Below, in pieces: positions 9,803 through 19,872 of a stretch of DNA of 64,000 nucleotides; the first letter of the stretch is position 1, and the number at the start of each line of letters is the position of its first letter. Location of the stretch: the NCBI GenBank assembly GCA_903862715.1, contig CAIOYY010000015.1, forward strand, positions 21,638 through 85,637, given 5' to 3'. Below the pieces are notes generated by a model, which saw only the letters and a program-made list of their open reading frames with translations, made no database searches and was not told the origin of the DNA. The DNA is from an uncultured Alphaproteobacteria bacterium (lineage in GTDB: Bacteria; Pseudomonadota; Alphaproteobacteria; Micropepsales; Micropepsaceae). The position numbers were made by a program, and so were the translations under genes.

Positions 9803-12313
9803 CTACTCGTTTACTGCCAGAGCGCGACGGACGGACTGGCCCAGTTCCTGGGATCCGAAAGGCTTTTTGAGAAGGCGGTAGTCGGAAGCGTGCGTTTCGC
9901 TGCTCCCTGAAGCACCGGCGGAATATCCGGACATGAGTATGATCGGCAGGTCCGGTCGGTTCGCGCGTATTTTCTTTGCCAGTTCGAAGCCGGTCATGTT
10001 CCCGGGCATCACGACGTCAGCGATGACAAGTTTCAACCTCCGATCACTGCCGACGATCCGCAGTGCGTCGTGGCCATTCTCGGCCTTCTGCACGTTGTAT
10101 CCAAGCGCATGCAGTTGCCAGGATACCTGATCGCGCACCATCTTGTCGTCATCCACGACAAGTACCGTCTCGGTGCCTTCGTGTTCTCCCACCGGTTCCA
10201 TCTGGGGTGACCTCACTTCTCCGCCCTTCGAGAAGGGAAGATAGAGGAGAATGCTTGTACCGCGCCCGACTTCCGAAACCACCCTGATGCAACCGTGAGA
10301 TTGCCGGATGAAGCCGAACACCATGCTCAAACCGAGGCCGTTGCCTTGGCCGGTGGGTTTGGTGGTGAAGAAGGGTTCGAATATGCGGGCGGCAATCTCC
10401 GGAGAGATGCCGGTGCCGGTGTCTGACACCGCGATCTGAACATAAGGTCCCGGCAGGATGTCCTCGTCCGGACGAATATCGTGCTGTGACAGAATAACAT
10501 TGGAGAGCGCGATTTTCAGTTGCCCGCCGTTGGGCATGGCATCGCGCGCGTTAATGGACAAATTCAGGATGGTACTTTCCAGTTGCGGTGCGTCGATATC
10601 CACATCCGAAAGCTTGGGGTCGATATCGATACTGGTTTCCACGTCATTGCCGGCGGCCCTCGCCAGAAGTTCCTGCATACCGAGAACCAGTTGCGAAAGG
10701 TCCGTGCGTTCGGGCGAAAGGGTTTGCCGTCTGGCGAAAGACAGGAGGCGGTGGGTGAGTTCCGCGCCACGACGGGCCGCTGCCGCGGTCATCTGCGACA
10801 GCGAACGACGTGCGGGATCCTTCTCGTCTGCCGCCAGCAGCTCGGAATTTCCAAGGATGACTTGCAGCAGATTATTGAAATCGTGCGCGATCCCGCCCGT
10901 CAGCTGACCGAGGGCGGCAATGCGTTCCGACTGCCGCAACTGATCGGAAGTCCTGCGGTCGGAAATCATGCGCGCAATGTGGAGTGCCACGCCGTCGAGG
11001 AGTGTACGCTCTTCCGCAAGAAAGGGGCCGAGCCCCGCGCCTGCATCCGGCTTGGCTATTCTGTAACCGATTTCGACATACCCTTCCTTCCGTCCATCAA
11101 CCACGATCGGGCTGCACAGGCTCTCGACAGGGGAACACCAACCGGGGGTCCGATATTCGCTTTCGCCGAATACCAACCGCGCCCCGGCTGCGTCGGCATG
11201 CAGGAAGCTATCCGGGAGGACGGCGGAAATCTGTTCGAAAACTTTTTTTCGCTACCTTCCTCGCCGGTGGTCAATTCGAGCACACGATAAAGGCAGCTGA
11301 GCTCCTTCATGCGTTCTCGAATCTCGATGAGAAGTTTCTCCCGCTCGCGCTGGGCGTCTTTCTGTTCGGTAATGTCGTGGACCGTGCCGACATGTCCGAT
11401 CACAGCCCCTTTAGCGTCCGTCACGGCGACGGCTGTCGCTTCTATGTGCCGTCGGGCTCCGGTGTCGGCCCGGCGGATTTCATAATCGATCCGGTCTTTC
11501 GGCAAACCCTCGTTCATGGAGGCAATAAAGGTTTCCACACGATGGCGGTCTTCCTCTGTAATGCAGTTGAGCCAATCCTCCGCGAGGAACGTCATGTCAT
11601 CCTGAATGGGGATGCCCGTCATTTCGGAACTGCGTTTGTCGGCCATGAGACGCGGAGATCGGAGATCGCCTTTCCAGATGCCGACGGCGCCCGCATCGAG
11701 TGCGAGTTCAAGATGCCTTTCTGTCTGCCGCCGTTCCTCAAGTTCGGATTGGGCGCGCTTCCACGCGCGTTTGGATGCATTGGACGCGAGGCGAAGCAGG
11801 GCTATGACGAGGCCGAGATAGAGAGAATTCAGAAGCCAATAGGTCGTGCTGCTATATTGCACACGCGAAGCCGGCAGAAATCCGAAGTTTTCTATTAGTA
11901 CAAACCCCAGACCGAATGTGCAGCATGCTATAGCGGTGATGAAACCGGCGCGCATGCCAAGCAGCACGCCGGCCATGACTACGAACACGCAATACATGGA
12001 CACGCCGGGTGAACGTATGCCTCCGGCGGTGATTGCCGTAATGGTGACAATAAGGAGCAGTCCGCTCACAAGAAGGGCGCCGGCGAGAGATGTATAACCC
12101 CGGCGGTTGACCTCCAGTAGCGTGAGACACATCCCCATCGATGATGATCAGTGGCGTTATCGCGCGAAACAACAGCTCCGGTTGCGCGATCTTTATGAGG
12201 GACAGCGCGACGGCCACGACAGCCATCGTGCTCCGCGCGACCACCCGGAAGGTCTTGGCGCGATAAATCTTGTCGACATCGTCCAGGTCAGGGAGTGTGA
12301 ACAATCCACTCAT
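9803..12313 (-). pseudogene. hybrid sensor histidine kinase (membrane sensor-PAS-HisKA-HATPase-REC) split across three reading-frame segments; either broken or recoded
   Basis: The segments join into one hybrid kinase: MSGLFTLPDLDDVDKIYR... (from 12313), then MCLTLLEVNRRGYTSLAGALL...PAS...LCSYRVLELTT-type region, then VFEQISAVLPDSFLHADAAGARLVFGESEYRT...HDFNNLLQVILGNSELL...REC. The frame changes near a G4 run (12133-12136 on +) and at an A7 run (11243-11249 as T7 on +). Confidence 0.65.
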
Positions 12314-12647
12314 GGCTGTTTCCGCGCGTCCTTCGGCACCTGAGTGGCATGCTCGCATCGGCAGGGCCGGCGACGCGTTGATCGGGACTATAAGGTGCTG
12401 CGGGTAAATTCTTGGTTGTACGCCGTTCAAGGGGGGCGCCCGCCCGGAATTTCCATGCATCCCAAAGGCATATCCGAGGTCGCCTCCTTCCGTAATGGTC
12501 TCTGAACGAGCGCTGATGCTTTGCCTATTTGGGGAAAATCGGGAGGCTTAACGTTGGGGCCGCGCGTTGCCTATCCGCCCTTCCGGCCCGGTGCTAGGCT
12601 CCGTCCAAGCCGCCGGGAAACAGGCCGCTAAAGGGGAGAAGCGCTCA

Positions 12648-13277
12648 ATGTCCACGCACCATGTGGCGTGCACTCTATTGTCGGCCTGCCTTGCCGCCTC
12701 CGTTGCGTACGGCGCCGAGCCCGCGCGCGGCCCCATCGTCGGCGACGTCTATACGAATTGCGAATATCGCGTGGCGGCCGATTTTCCGGCCGAGCCGATG
12801 GTCCGAGACTTTACGTATCAAACCGGCGCGCACATCGCGCCCGCGCGCGAATTTTATGTCGACACCGAGAACGGCAAGCTCAGCGTCACGGTCGTCCATT
12901 TCCCGGGCGGACCCGATGAAGACCGCTCGCTGCTGGACGAGGCGGCGGTGGAATTGCGTCAGCGCGGCGAAGTGCGTTTCGAATCCGAAGTCGCGTATGA
13001 CGATCCGCTGGTGCCGGGACGCCAATTCAACATCGTGCTCGCGGATGGACGCATCCTGCGCGCCCATACCTATGTCGCGCGCCAGCGCCTATATCTGACC
13101 GAAGCGATCTCTACCCCCAATGACAGCAGCGCCTTCCGCTTCGAGCAATCGGTGTCGTTCATCGATGAAAACGGCACCGACCTCGATTCCAATCCGGTCG
13201 TGCCCGGGACGATCATCGGGACCAGCGCTGGGCTTCCCTCCCGGCAATATGATTGCGCGCGGCTGCAGGCGCATTGA
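12648..13277 (+). CDS. secreted hypothetical protein
   Basis: Signal peptide MSTHHVACTLLSACLAASVAYG followed by a soluble domain; family not recognised. Confidence 0.65.
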   Translation: MSTHHVACTLLSACLAASVAYGAEPARGPIVGDVYTNCEYRVAADFPAEPMVRDFTYQTGAHIAPAREFYVDTENGKLSVTVVHFPGGPDEDRSLLDEAAVELRQRGEVRFESEVAYDDPLVPGRQFNIVLADGRILRAHTYVARQRLYLTEAISTPNDSSAFRFEQSVSFIDENGTDLDSNPVVPGTIIGTSAGLPSRQYDCARLQAH

Positions 13278-13357
13278 CGTTGTCCGCTTTCACGGATTGG
13301 CATCCGCGCCGCCTGTTATGCTATGCGTCGAGGGAACGGAAAAGCTGAGGACCGCGC

Positions 13358-13969
13358 GTGAAAATCAAACTGCATAAAGGCGATTTGCCCGAAGGGCTCG
13401 ATCTCGGGCCCCTCGTCGCGGTGGACACCGAAACCCTCGGCCTCAATACCCAGCGCGACCGCCTCTGCCTCGTGCAGCTGTCGGGCGATGGCGGCGAAGC
13501 CCATCTCGTGCAGTTTGAGCGGGGCAAATATCAGGCGCCGAATCTCAAGCGCCTCTTACGCGACCGCAAAGTCACCAAGCTCTATCATTTCGCCCGTTTC
13601 GATCTTGCGGCCATCCTGCGCTATCTCGGCGTTGTCGCCGGTCCCGTCTATTGCACCCGCACCGCCTCGAAGATCGCCCGCACCTATACCGACCGGCATG
13701 GGCTGAAGGATCTGGTGAAGGAATTGCTCGATGTCGATCTGTCGAAGCAGCAGCAAAGCTCCGATTGGGGCGCGGCCACGCTCTCCGAGCAGCAGCTCGC
13801 CTATGCCGCCAACGATGTCGCCTATCTCCACCGGCTAAAAACCTTGCTGGACGAGATGCTGATCCGCGAGGGGCGGATGGATTTGGCCAAAGCCTGCTTC
13901 AATTTCCTCCCTGCAAGGGCCGCTCTGGACCTCGCTGGCTGGGCTGAAACTGATATTTTTGCCCATTAA
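13358..13969 (+). CDS. ribonuclease D-type 3'-5' exonuclease
   Basis: DEDDy motifs: VAVDTETLGLNTQRDRLCLVQLS, YHFARFDLAAI, YAANDVAYLHRL. Confidence 0.92.
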   Translation: MKIKLHKGDLPEGLDLGPLVAVDTETLGLNTQRDRLCLVQLSGDGGEAHLVQFERGKYQAPNLKRLLRDRKVTKLYHFARFDLAAILRYLGVVAGPVYCTRTASKIARTYTDRHGLKDLVKELLDVDLSKQQQSSDWGAATLSEQQLAYAANDVAYLHRLKTLLDEMLIREGRMDLAKACFNFLPARAALDLAGWAETDIFAH

Positions 13970-14154
13970 TCAATACCTTAGTATGTGACGGCCCTATCCG
14001 CGACCGGGCGGCTTGATCGCCCTTGGGCGCAGCGCGTAGAGTCCCCCGCGACTTGGCACGAATTTCGCGTGACAGGGTTTTGCGCTTATGCGAAGGCGAA
14101 GGCAGGTCGGTCTCGTTCCCGTTCGCCCCGCTGCTCTTTCGCCCATGAGTATTT

Positions 14155-15183
14155 ATGGCCGCTGTTTCCTTGCCCGTACCCGATGCTGAAACGGCTCTGC
14201 CTCGCCAGGCCGACATTGCGGCTGCGCGCCGTGTGCTCGATTACGCGGGCGAAGCGCTTGGCGCGCTCTCGCGCGATCTGGGCGAAAGCTTCTCCCAGGC
14301 GGTCGATATTCTTCTGGCCGTGAAGGGCCGCGTCGTGGTCAGCGGCATGGGCAAAAGCGGCCATGTCGGTCAGAAGATTGCGGCGACCTTGTCGTCGACC
14401 GGCACCCCGGCGCAGTTCGTTCATCCCGCAGAAGCCAGCCATGGCGATCTCGGGTCGCTGGCGGCGGGCGACGCGCTACTGATGCTTTCCAATTCGGGCG
14501 AAACAGCCGAACTCTCCAGCCTCATCACCCACGCCAAGCGTTTCGGCATTCCGCTGATCGGCATTGCCAGCAATCCGAAATCCGCGCTGCTCCAGGCGTC
14601 CGACGTCGCCCTGGTTCTGCCCCGCGCCCGCGAAGCCTGTCCCATCGGCCTTGCGCCGACGACTTCGACGACCATGACACTGGCGCTCGGCGATGCGCTC
14701 GCCGTCGCGCTGATGGAGCGCAAAGGCTTCTCCGCCGACCAATATCGCGAGCTTCATCCTGCGGGTTCGCTGGGCCGCGCGCTGATCCGCGTCTCCGACA
14801 TCATGCATCAGGGCGAGGAATTGCCGCTGGTCGGGCCCGACGCCCGCTTGCGCGATGTCGTGATCACCATGACCTCGAATCGTCACGGCTTTGCCGGGGT
14901 CGCGGGCATCGTCGATGGAAAGGGCTCGCTGATTGGCATCATCACCGATGGCGATTTGCGCCGTCATATGGCGCCCGATCTCCTGGACCGCAAAGCGGCC
15001 GAGGTCATGACGGCTCATCCCAAAACCGTTGCGCCGAATATTCTTGCGGCGGAGGCGGTGGCGCATATGAACAATGGCGCGCCCAAGGTTACGTCGCTAT
15101 TCGTCGTCGACCGTCATAACGGCGTATCCCGGCCCGTCGGATTCCTGACGATCCATGACTGCCTGCGCGCAGGCATCAGATGA
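14155..15183 (+). CDS. kdsD: arabinose-5-phosphate isomerase (KpsF/GutQ family)
   Basis: SIS domain (VVSGMGKSGHVGQKIAATLSSTGTPAQFVHPAEASHGDLG) followed by two CBS domains. Confidence 0.95.
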   Translation: MAAVSLPVPDAETALPRQADIAAARRVLDYAGEALGALSRDLGESFSQAVDILLAVKGRVVVSGMGKSGHVGQKIAATLSSTGTPAQFVHPAEASHGDLGSLAAGDALLMLSNSGETAELSSLITHAKRFGIPLIGIASNPKSALLQASDVALVLPRAREACPIGLAPTTSTTMTLALGDALAVALMERKGFSADQYRELHPAGSLGRALIRVSDIMHQGEELPLVGPDARLRDVVITMTSNRHGFAGVAGIVDGKGSLIGIITDGDLRRHMAPDLLDRKAAEVMTAHPKTVAPNILAAEAVAHMNNGAPKVTSLFVVDRHNGVSRPVGFLTIHDCLRAGIR

Positions 15184-15881
15184 CCGCCTCGCGCAACGAC
15201 GACGCCGGAACCGATTGGCGCGCGCCGGTGCTCGCCGGTGCGCAGGGCTATATTGCGGGCACGCGTAACGCCAATCCGCGCGCGACGCTGCATCAGGCCG
15301 AGCGCTACAGCGCCTTTGTCCGCTTCATGAAACGCGTATTGCCGCTGGGCGCGCTCGCGGTCGGGCTCGCTGTGCTTCTTTATGCGGTGCAGCCCCGCGA
15401 CAACGGCCAGGTGGCGATGACCTTTGAAAGCATGGGCTCGATTGAGGACGATCTGGCGATGATCAATCCGCGCCTCACAGGCACCGACGATAATGGTTTG
15501 CCCTTTATCGTGACGGCCGCCGCAGCGGTGCAATTGGGCGCCTCCACTGAACGCGTGCGCCTGCGCGATGTGAAAGCCGATCTCACGATGGAAGACGGAA
15601 CGCTGCTCACCGTTACGGCGGCGGACGGTATTGTCGACAACAGTACCCAGACTCTTGATGTTTCCGGTGGCATCCGCATGACGACCGCCGATGGCTATTC
15701 CGCGGAAACCGAACGCGCCACCGCCGATCTGCGCCAGGGGCTCGTTCGGGGCGATGCGCCCGTCACCGCCGAAGGCGCAATGGGCACGCTGACGGCGGAC
15801 GGGTTCACCTTCGAACGCGAAATAGGGATGCTGACCTTTATCGGCAATGTGCGCATGCAGGTTCACGAGGCGACGCCATGA
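15180..15881 (+). CDS. lptC: LPS export ABC transporter periplasmic protein LptC
   Basis: N-terminal TM, LptC-like region, overlaps kdsD and precedes lptA. Confidence 0.85.
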   Translation: MTASRNDDAGTDWRAPVLAGAQGYIAGTRNANPRATLHQAERYSAFVRFMKRVLPLGALAVGLAVLLYAVQPRDNGQVAMTFESMGSIEDDLAMINPRLTGTDDNGLPFIVTAAAAVQLGASTERVRLRDVKADLTMEDGTLLTVTAADGIVDNSTQTLDVSGGIRMTTADGYSAETERATADLRQGLVRGDAPVTAEGAMGTLTADGFTFEREIGMLTFIGNVRMQVHEATP

Positions 15882-16414
15882 TACGGTTTTACGGGTCCAC
15901 TCTTTTTGCCGCGCTTGCCGCTGGCGCGCTGGTCGTGGCGGGGCCTCTCGCCGCCGCGGATTCCGTTCCAACCGATCTCGGCTTTAATGCCGATGAGCCG
16001 ATTGCCGTGAATGCCGACCGCTTTGCCGCCGACCTTAACGCCGAAACCGGCACCTATTCCGGCAATGTTCTGGTCGTGCAGGGCGCGGTGCGCATGCGCG
16101 CCGATGAAGTGAAGATTGATGCGCCGAGCGGACGCGCGACGCGCATGGAAGCACGTGGCAGCATCGTGGTGGAATCGCCGTCGGGCACCGCCACGGGTGC
16201 GCTCGCGGTTTACGACATAGACGCGCAGCTTGTGCGCCTCACGGGTGACGTGGTGCTGACGAATAATGAGAACGTCATGCGCGGCTCGATGCTCGAAGTG
16301 CGCATCGCCGATGGACGCGCAACGCTGACCGGCGGTGTGGCAGCCAACGGACAGGCCCCCGGTTCAAGCCGCGTGCAGGGATTGTTCGTACCACCCGGGA
16401 ATAATGACAATTGA
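15878..16414 (+). CDS. lptA: LPS transport periplasmic protein LptA (OstA-like)
   Basis: Signal peptide and OstA-like repeats (INADRFAADLNAETGTYSGNVLVVQGAVRMRADEVKI). Confidence 0.88.
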   Translation: MIRFYGSTLFAALAAGALVVAGPLAAADSVPTDLGFNADEPIAVNADRFAADLNAETGTYSGNVLVVQGAVRMRADEVKIDAPSGRATRMEARGSIVVESPSGTATGALAVYDIDAQLVRLTGDVVLTNNENVMRGSMLEVRIADGRATLTGGVAANGQAPGSSRVQGLFVPPGNNDN

Positions 16415-16487
16415 GCAGAAAAATTTGAATTTCACCTAATCTTAAAGGCGGCCCGGGCAAGATTTGGGCCAATGAGCGACAAGACCC

Positions 16488-17264
16488 ATGACCAGCGTCG
16501 AAGACACATCTGCCAGGGCGACCCCAAAAGTCATCGAAGGTTCGGCCGGGCTTGTCGTCACCCGTATCGGCAAAAGCTATCGCCGCCGTCCGGTCGTGCG
16601 CACGGTCAGCCTGTCGCTCCGCCGCGGCGAGGTGGTTGGCCTGTTGGGGCCCAATGGCGCCGGCAAGACAACCTGCTTCTACATGATCTCAGGGCTCGTT
16701 CCGGCCGATTACGGCACGATCGAACTCGACGGCCACGACATCACGCATCTGCCGATGTATCGCCGCGCCCGTCTCGGCATCGGTTATCTGCCGCAGGAAG
16801 CCTCGATCTTTCGGGGCCTGTCGGCGGAAGAGAACATTCGCGCCGCGGCCGAACTGGTGGAACCCGACGCCGCCCGTTGCGCGACGCTCGTCGACAGCCT
16901 GCTCGCCGAATTCTCGATCACGCATATCCGCAACACGCCGGCCATAGCGCTGTCGGGCGGCGAACGCCGCCGGGTCGAAATCGCCCGCGCGCTGGCGACG
17001 CATCCCTCCTATATCCTGCTGGACGAACCGCTAGCCGGGATCGATCCGATCGCGATCAACGATATCCGCGAGCTGGTGCGCCATCTGAAGGATCGTGGCA
17101 TCGGCGTGCTGATCACCGATCACAATGTCCGCGAAGCGCTCGAAATCATCGATCGTGCCTACATCATGCACGATGGTCAGGTCATCATGGAGGGCACGCC
17201 CTCCGATATCGTGCGCGACAAAGACGTGCGCCGGGTTTATCTCGGCGAACGTTTTTCGCTCTGA
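16488..17264 (+). CDS. lptB: LPS export ABC transporter ATP-binding protein LptB
   Basis: Walker A GPNGAGKTT, LSGGERRRVEIARALA, Walker B YILLDEPLAGIDP. Confidence 0.96.
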   Translation: MTSVEDTSARATPKVIEGSAGLVVTRIGKSYRRRPVVRTVSLSLRRGEVVGLLGPNGAGKTTCFYMISGLVPADYGTIELDGHDITHLPMYRRARLGIGYLPQEASIFRGLSAEENIRAAAELVEPDAARCATLVDSLLAEFSITHIRNTPAIALSGGERRRVEIARALATHPSYILLDEPLAGIDPIAINDIRELVRHLKDRGIGVLITDHNVREALEIIDRAYIMHDGQVIMEGTPSDIVRDKDVRRVYLGERFSL

Positions 17265-17284
17265 CGGACTGACGGGGGCACGGC

Positions 17285-18805
17285 ATGGCTCTCGCACAGC
17301 GCCTTGAACTCAAGCAGGGCCAATCCCTTGTCATGACGCCGCAATTGCAGCAGGCGATCAAGCTGCTGCAATTGTCCAATATGGAACTCGCCGAATATGT
17401 CGAGGGCGAACTCGAGCGCAATCCGCTGTTGGAATATGAAGAAGTTCTCGGCAACGAGCCGGATTCTGGCCCTGCGAAAGCGGAAGAAGCCTTCGGCAGC
17501 GAAACGCTCGACCGCACCCTGGGCCGCGAAGATTTCGGCACCGCGGGCGATCTCGATGCCGGCCATGATGATCTTTACACGGATGAAAGCCGCGCCGAGA
17601 AGCTTGCGGGCAGCAGCGCCGAGTTCTCCGCGCCGCTCGCCGATTGGAGCCGTGTCGGCCCTGGCGGCCACCCCGATGGCGGCGATTTTGAGGATATGCG
17701 CTCTGCTGCGCTGACCCTGCATGATCATCTCGAAGCGCAGCTCTCCATTGCCGCGCTCCCCGCCTCGCACCGCTTCATCGCCGTCGTCTTGATCGAAGCC
17801 GTGGACGAGGGTGGGTATCTGCGCGTCGATCTTTCCGAAATTGCCGAACGCCTTGGCACCACGCTCAACGATTGCGAGCGCGTGCTGAAAGTTCTTCAGG
17901 GCTTCGATCCCGCGGGCGTTTGCGCCCGCGATCTTGCCGAATGCCTCGCTATCCAGCTGCGTGAACGCGATCGCCTCGATCCGGCGATGCAGGCCATGTT
18001 ATCACGTCTCGATCTCGTGGCGCGGCGCGATTTTTCGGGACTCGCCACGCTGTGCGCGCTCGAAGTCGCCGACATCGTCGACATGATCGCCGAAATCCGT
18101 GAGTTGACGCCGAAGCCCGGTCTCGCTTTCGGTTCCGAGCCGGTGCAGCCGGTGGTTCCCGATGTCTATGTCCGCGAAAGCACGGATGGCGGCTGGAATG
18201 TCGAGCTGAATTCGGAAACCCTGCCGCGCGTTTTGGTGAATGAGCGTTACTTCGCCGAGGTCAACGCCGCCGCGCGTTCGCGCGAGGACAAAACCTATCT
18301 GACCGAATGCCTCAACAACGCCAATTGGCTCAAGAAAAGCCTCGATCAGCGCGCCCGCACGATCCTTAAAGTGGCGAGCGAGATTGTGCGCCAACAGGAC
18401 GCCTTTCTGACCAGCGGCGTCCGCCATTTGCGCCCGCTCAATCTGAAGACCATCGCCGACGCGATAAGCATGCACGAATCCACCGTCAGCCGCGTTACCT
18501 CCAACAAATATATGGCGACCTCTCGCGGCGTCTTCGAGCTGAAATATTTCTTCACCGCCGCCATCGCTTCCGTCGGTGGCGGCGAAGCCCATTCCGCTGA
18601 AGCGGTGCGCGACCGCATCCGTGAGCTGGTCGACAATGAACGCGACGATGTGCTGTCGGACGACCGCATCGTGACGCTGTTAAGCGCCGATGGCGTCACG
18701 ATCGCGCGCCGCACGGTGGCGAAATATCGCGATGCGCTGCGCATCCCGTCATCGGTCGAGCGCCGCCGCATTCGCCAGCTCGAAAGCTGCGATGGAACTC
18801 CTTAA
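17285..18805 (+). CDS. rpoN: RNA polymerase sigma-54 factor
   Basis: LKQGQSLVMTPQLQQAIKLLQLSNMEL; HTH and the RpoN box ARRTVAKYRDALRIPSSVERRR. Confidence 0.97.
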   Translation: MALAQRLELKQGQSLVMTPQLQQAIKLLQLSNMELAEYVEGELERNPLLEYEEVLGNEPDSGPAKAEEAFGSETLDRTLGREDFGTAGDLDAGHDDLYTDESRAEKLAGSSAEFSAPLADWSRVGPGGHPDGGDFEDMRSAALTLHDHLEAQLSIAALPASHRFIAVVLIEAVDEGGYLRVDLSEIAERLGTTLNDCERVLKVLQGFDPAGVCARDLAECLAIQLRERDRLDPAMQAMLSRLDLVARRDFSGLATLCALEVADIVDMIAEIRELTPKPGLAFGSEPVQPVVPDVYVRESTDGGWNVELNSETLPRVLVNERYFAEVNAAARSREDKTYLTECLNNANWLKKSLDQRARTILKVASEIVRQQDAFLTSGVRHLRPLNLKTIADAISMHESTVSRVTSNKYMATSRGVFELKYFFTAAIASVGGGEAHSAEAVRDRIRELVDNERDDVLSDDRIVTLLSADGVTIARRTVAKYRDALRIPSSVERRRIRQLESCDGTP

Positions 18806-19128
18806 CGCTGCCCGTTGATGGCAAGAACCTGAGGATTCACAGTCCTGCACAAGTACTTAGCTTTGCGTTGACAGTGCGGGACCAGCGAAATATGGTCCGC
18901 CGCCTTTTTGGACGTTTCTTGGTCCTGACGCGTTTGTAACATCGTAACGTTTCAGGGATGGGAAGTTCGGCAGCGTAATGATGCAAATTCCGAATGCGAA
19001 TAAGCAGACTGGAGCTGTCGATGGATCACCGCTCCAGCAGAACTTCCGCCCGATAGCGCGGCCTTTGGATCCTCATAGCGACCGCGCGCCGAATGTGGCG
19101 CGTCGTTCCTAGATAATCGCGGACTGTC

Positions 19129-19596
19129 ATGGAAATCTCCGAATTGCTCGCGCCCGACGCCGTTTTTTCGCAATTGAAAGCGGCGACCAAGAAACTGGTT
19201 TTGCAGGAGCTTGCCGAGAAGGCGTCTGCCCATACCGGTATTCCTTCGCGCCGGATCTTCGAAACGCTCAATGAACGCGAGCGCCTCGGCTCTACGGGAA
19301 TGGGTCAGGGCATTGCCGTTCCGCATGGCCATCTCGAAGGCGTCAAGAAGATGACGGGATTTTTCGCTCGTCTTGCCGTGCCGGTCGATTTCGAAGCGAT
19401 GGACGATCAGCCGGTCGATCTCGTCTTTCTGCTGCTCGCGCCCGAAGGCGCCGGTGCCGATCACTTGAAGGCACTGGCGCGCGTTTCGCGCGTTTTGCGC
19501 AATCAGAGCCTCTGTGAAAAATTAAGGGCGGCGGTAGATTCCGCCGCCCTCTTTTCCTTACTGACCGAACCGACTGCGTCGTCGCAGGCGGCCTGA
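19129..19596 (+). CDS. ptsN: PTS IIA-like nitrogen regulatory protein
   Basis: GIAVPHGHLEGVKK active-site region; located downstream of rpoN. Confidence 0.94.
   Translation: MEISELLAPDAVFSQLKAATKKLVLQELAEKASAHTGIPSRRIFETLNERERLGSTGMGQGIAVPHGHLEGVKKMTGFFARLAVPVDFEAMDDQPVDLVFLLLAPEGAGADHLKALARVSRVLRNQSLCEKLRAAVDSAALFSLLTEPTASSQAA
19524..19556 (+). terminator. intrinsic-terminator-like hairpin inside the 3' end of ptsN
   Basis: AGGGCGGCGG-TAGATT-CCGCCGCCCT followed by CTTTTCC. Confidence 0.6.
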
Positions 19597-19608
19597 TTAG
19601 TCTTATTC

Positions 19609-19863
19609 CTAGTGCAGGCTTACCGGCGTCAGATTGTTCTGAATCGCGGCGCCGTATGCCGATGCCCAAGTATCCATCAATGCGACGGGCGTGCCGTCTG
19701 CCGTATGGATCGCATAGAACTTGATTCCCGCGGGCAATACGATATCGGAAGGAACAATTCCCATCGCCCGCGCTTCGTCAGCATTTACCGGCTTGATATA
19801 AGCGAGCCTGCTGGCTTCAAATTCGAGCGGTTCAGCATTGTCGAAAGTCGTTCTGGCGTTCAT
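19609..19863 (-). CDS. DUF1150 family protein
   Basis: Short conserved ORF (YIKPVNADEARAMGIVPSDIVLPAGIKFYAIHTADGTPVALMDTWASAYGAAI) next to hsp20. Confidence 0.85.
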   Translation of the reverse strand: MNARTTFDNAEPLEFEASRLAYIKPVNADEARAMGIVPSDIVLPAGIKFYAIHTADGTPVALMDTWASAYGAAIQNNLTPVSLH

Positions 19864-19872
19864 GGCAACCTC

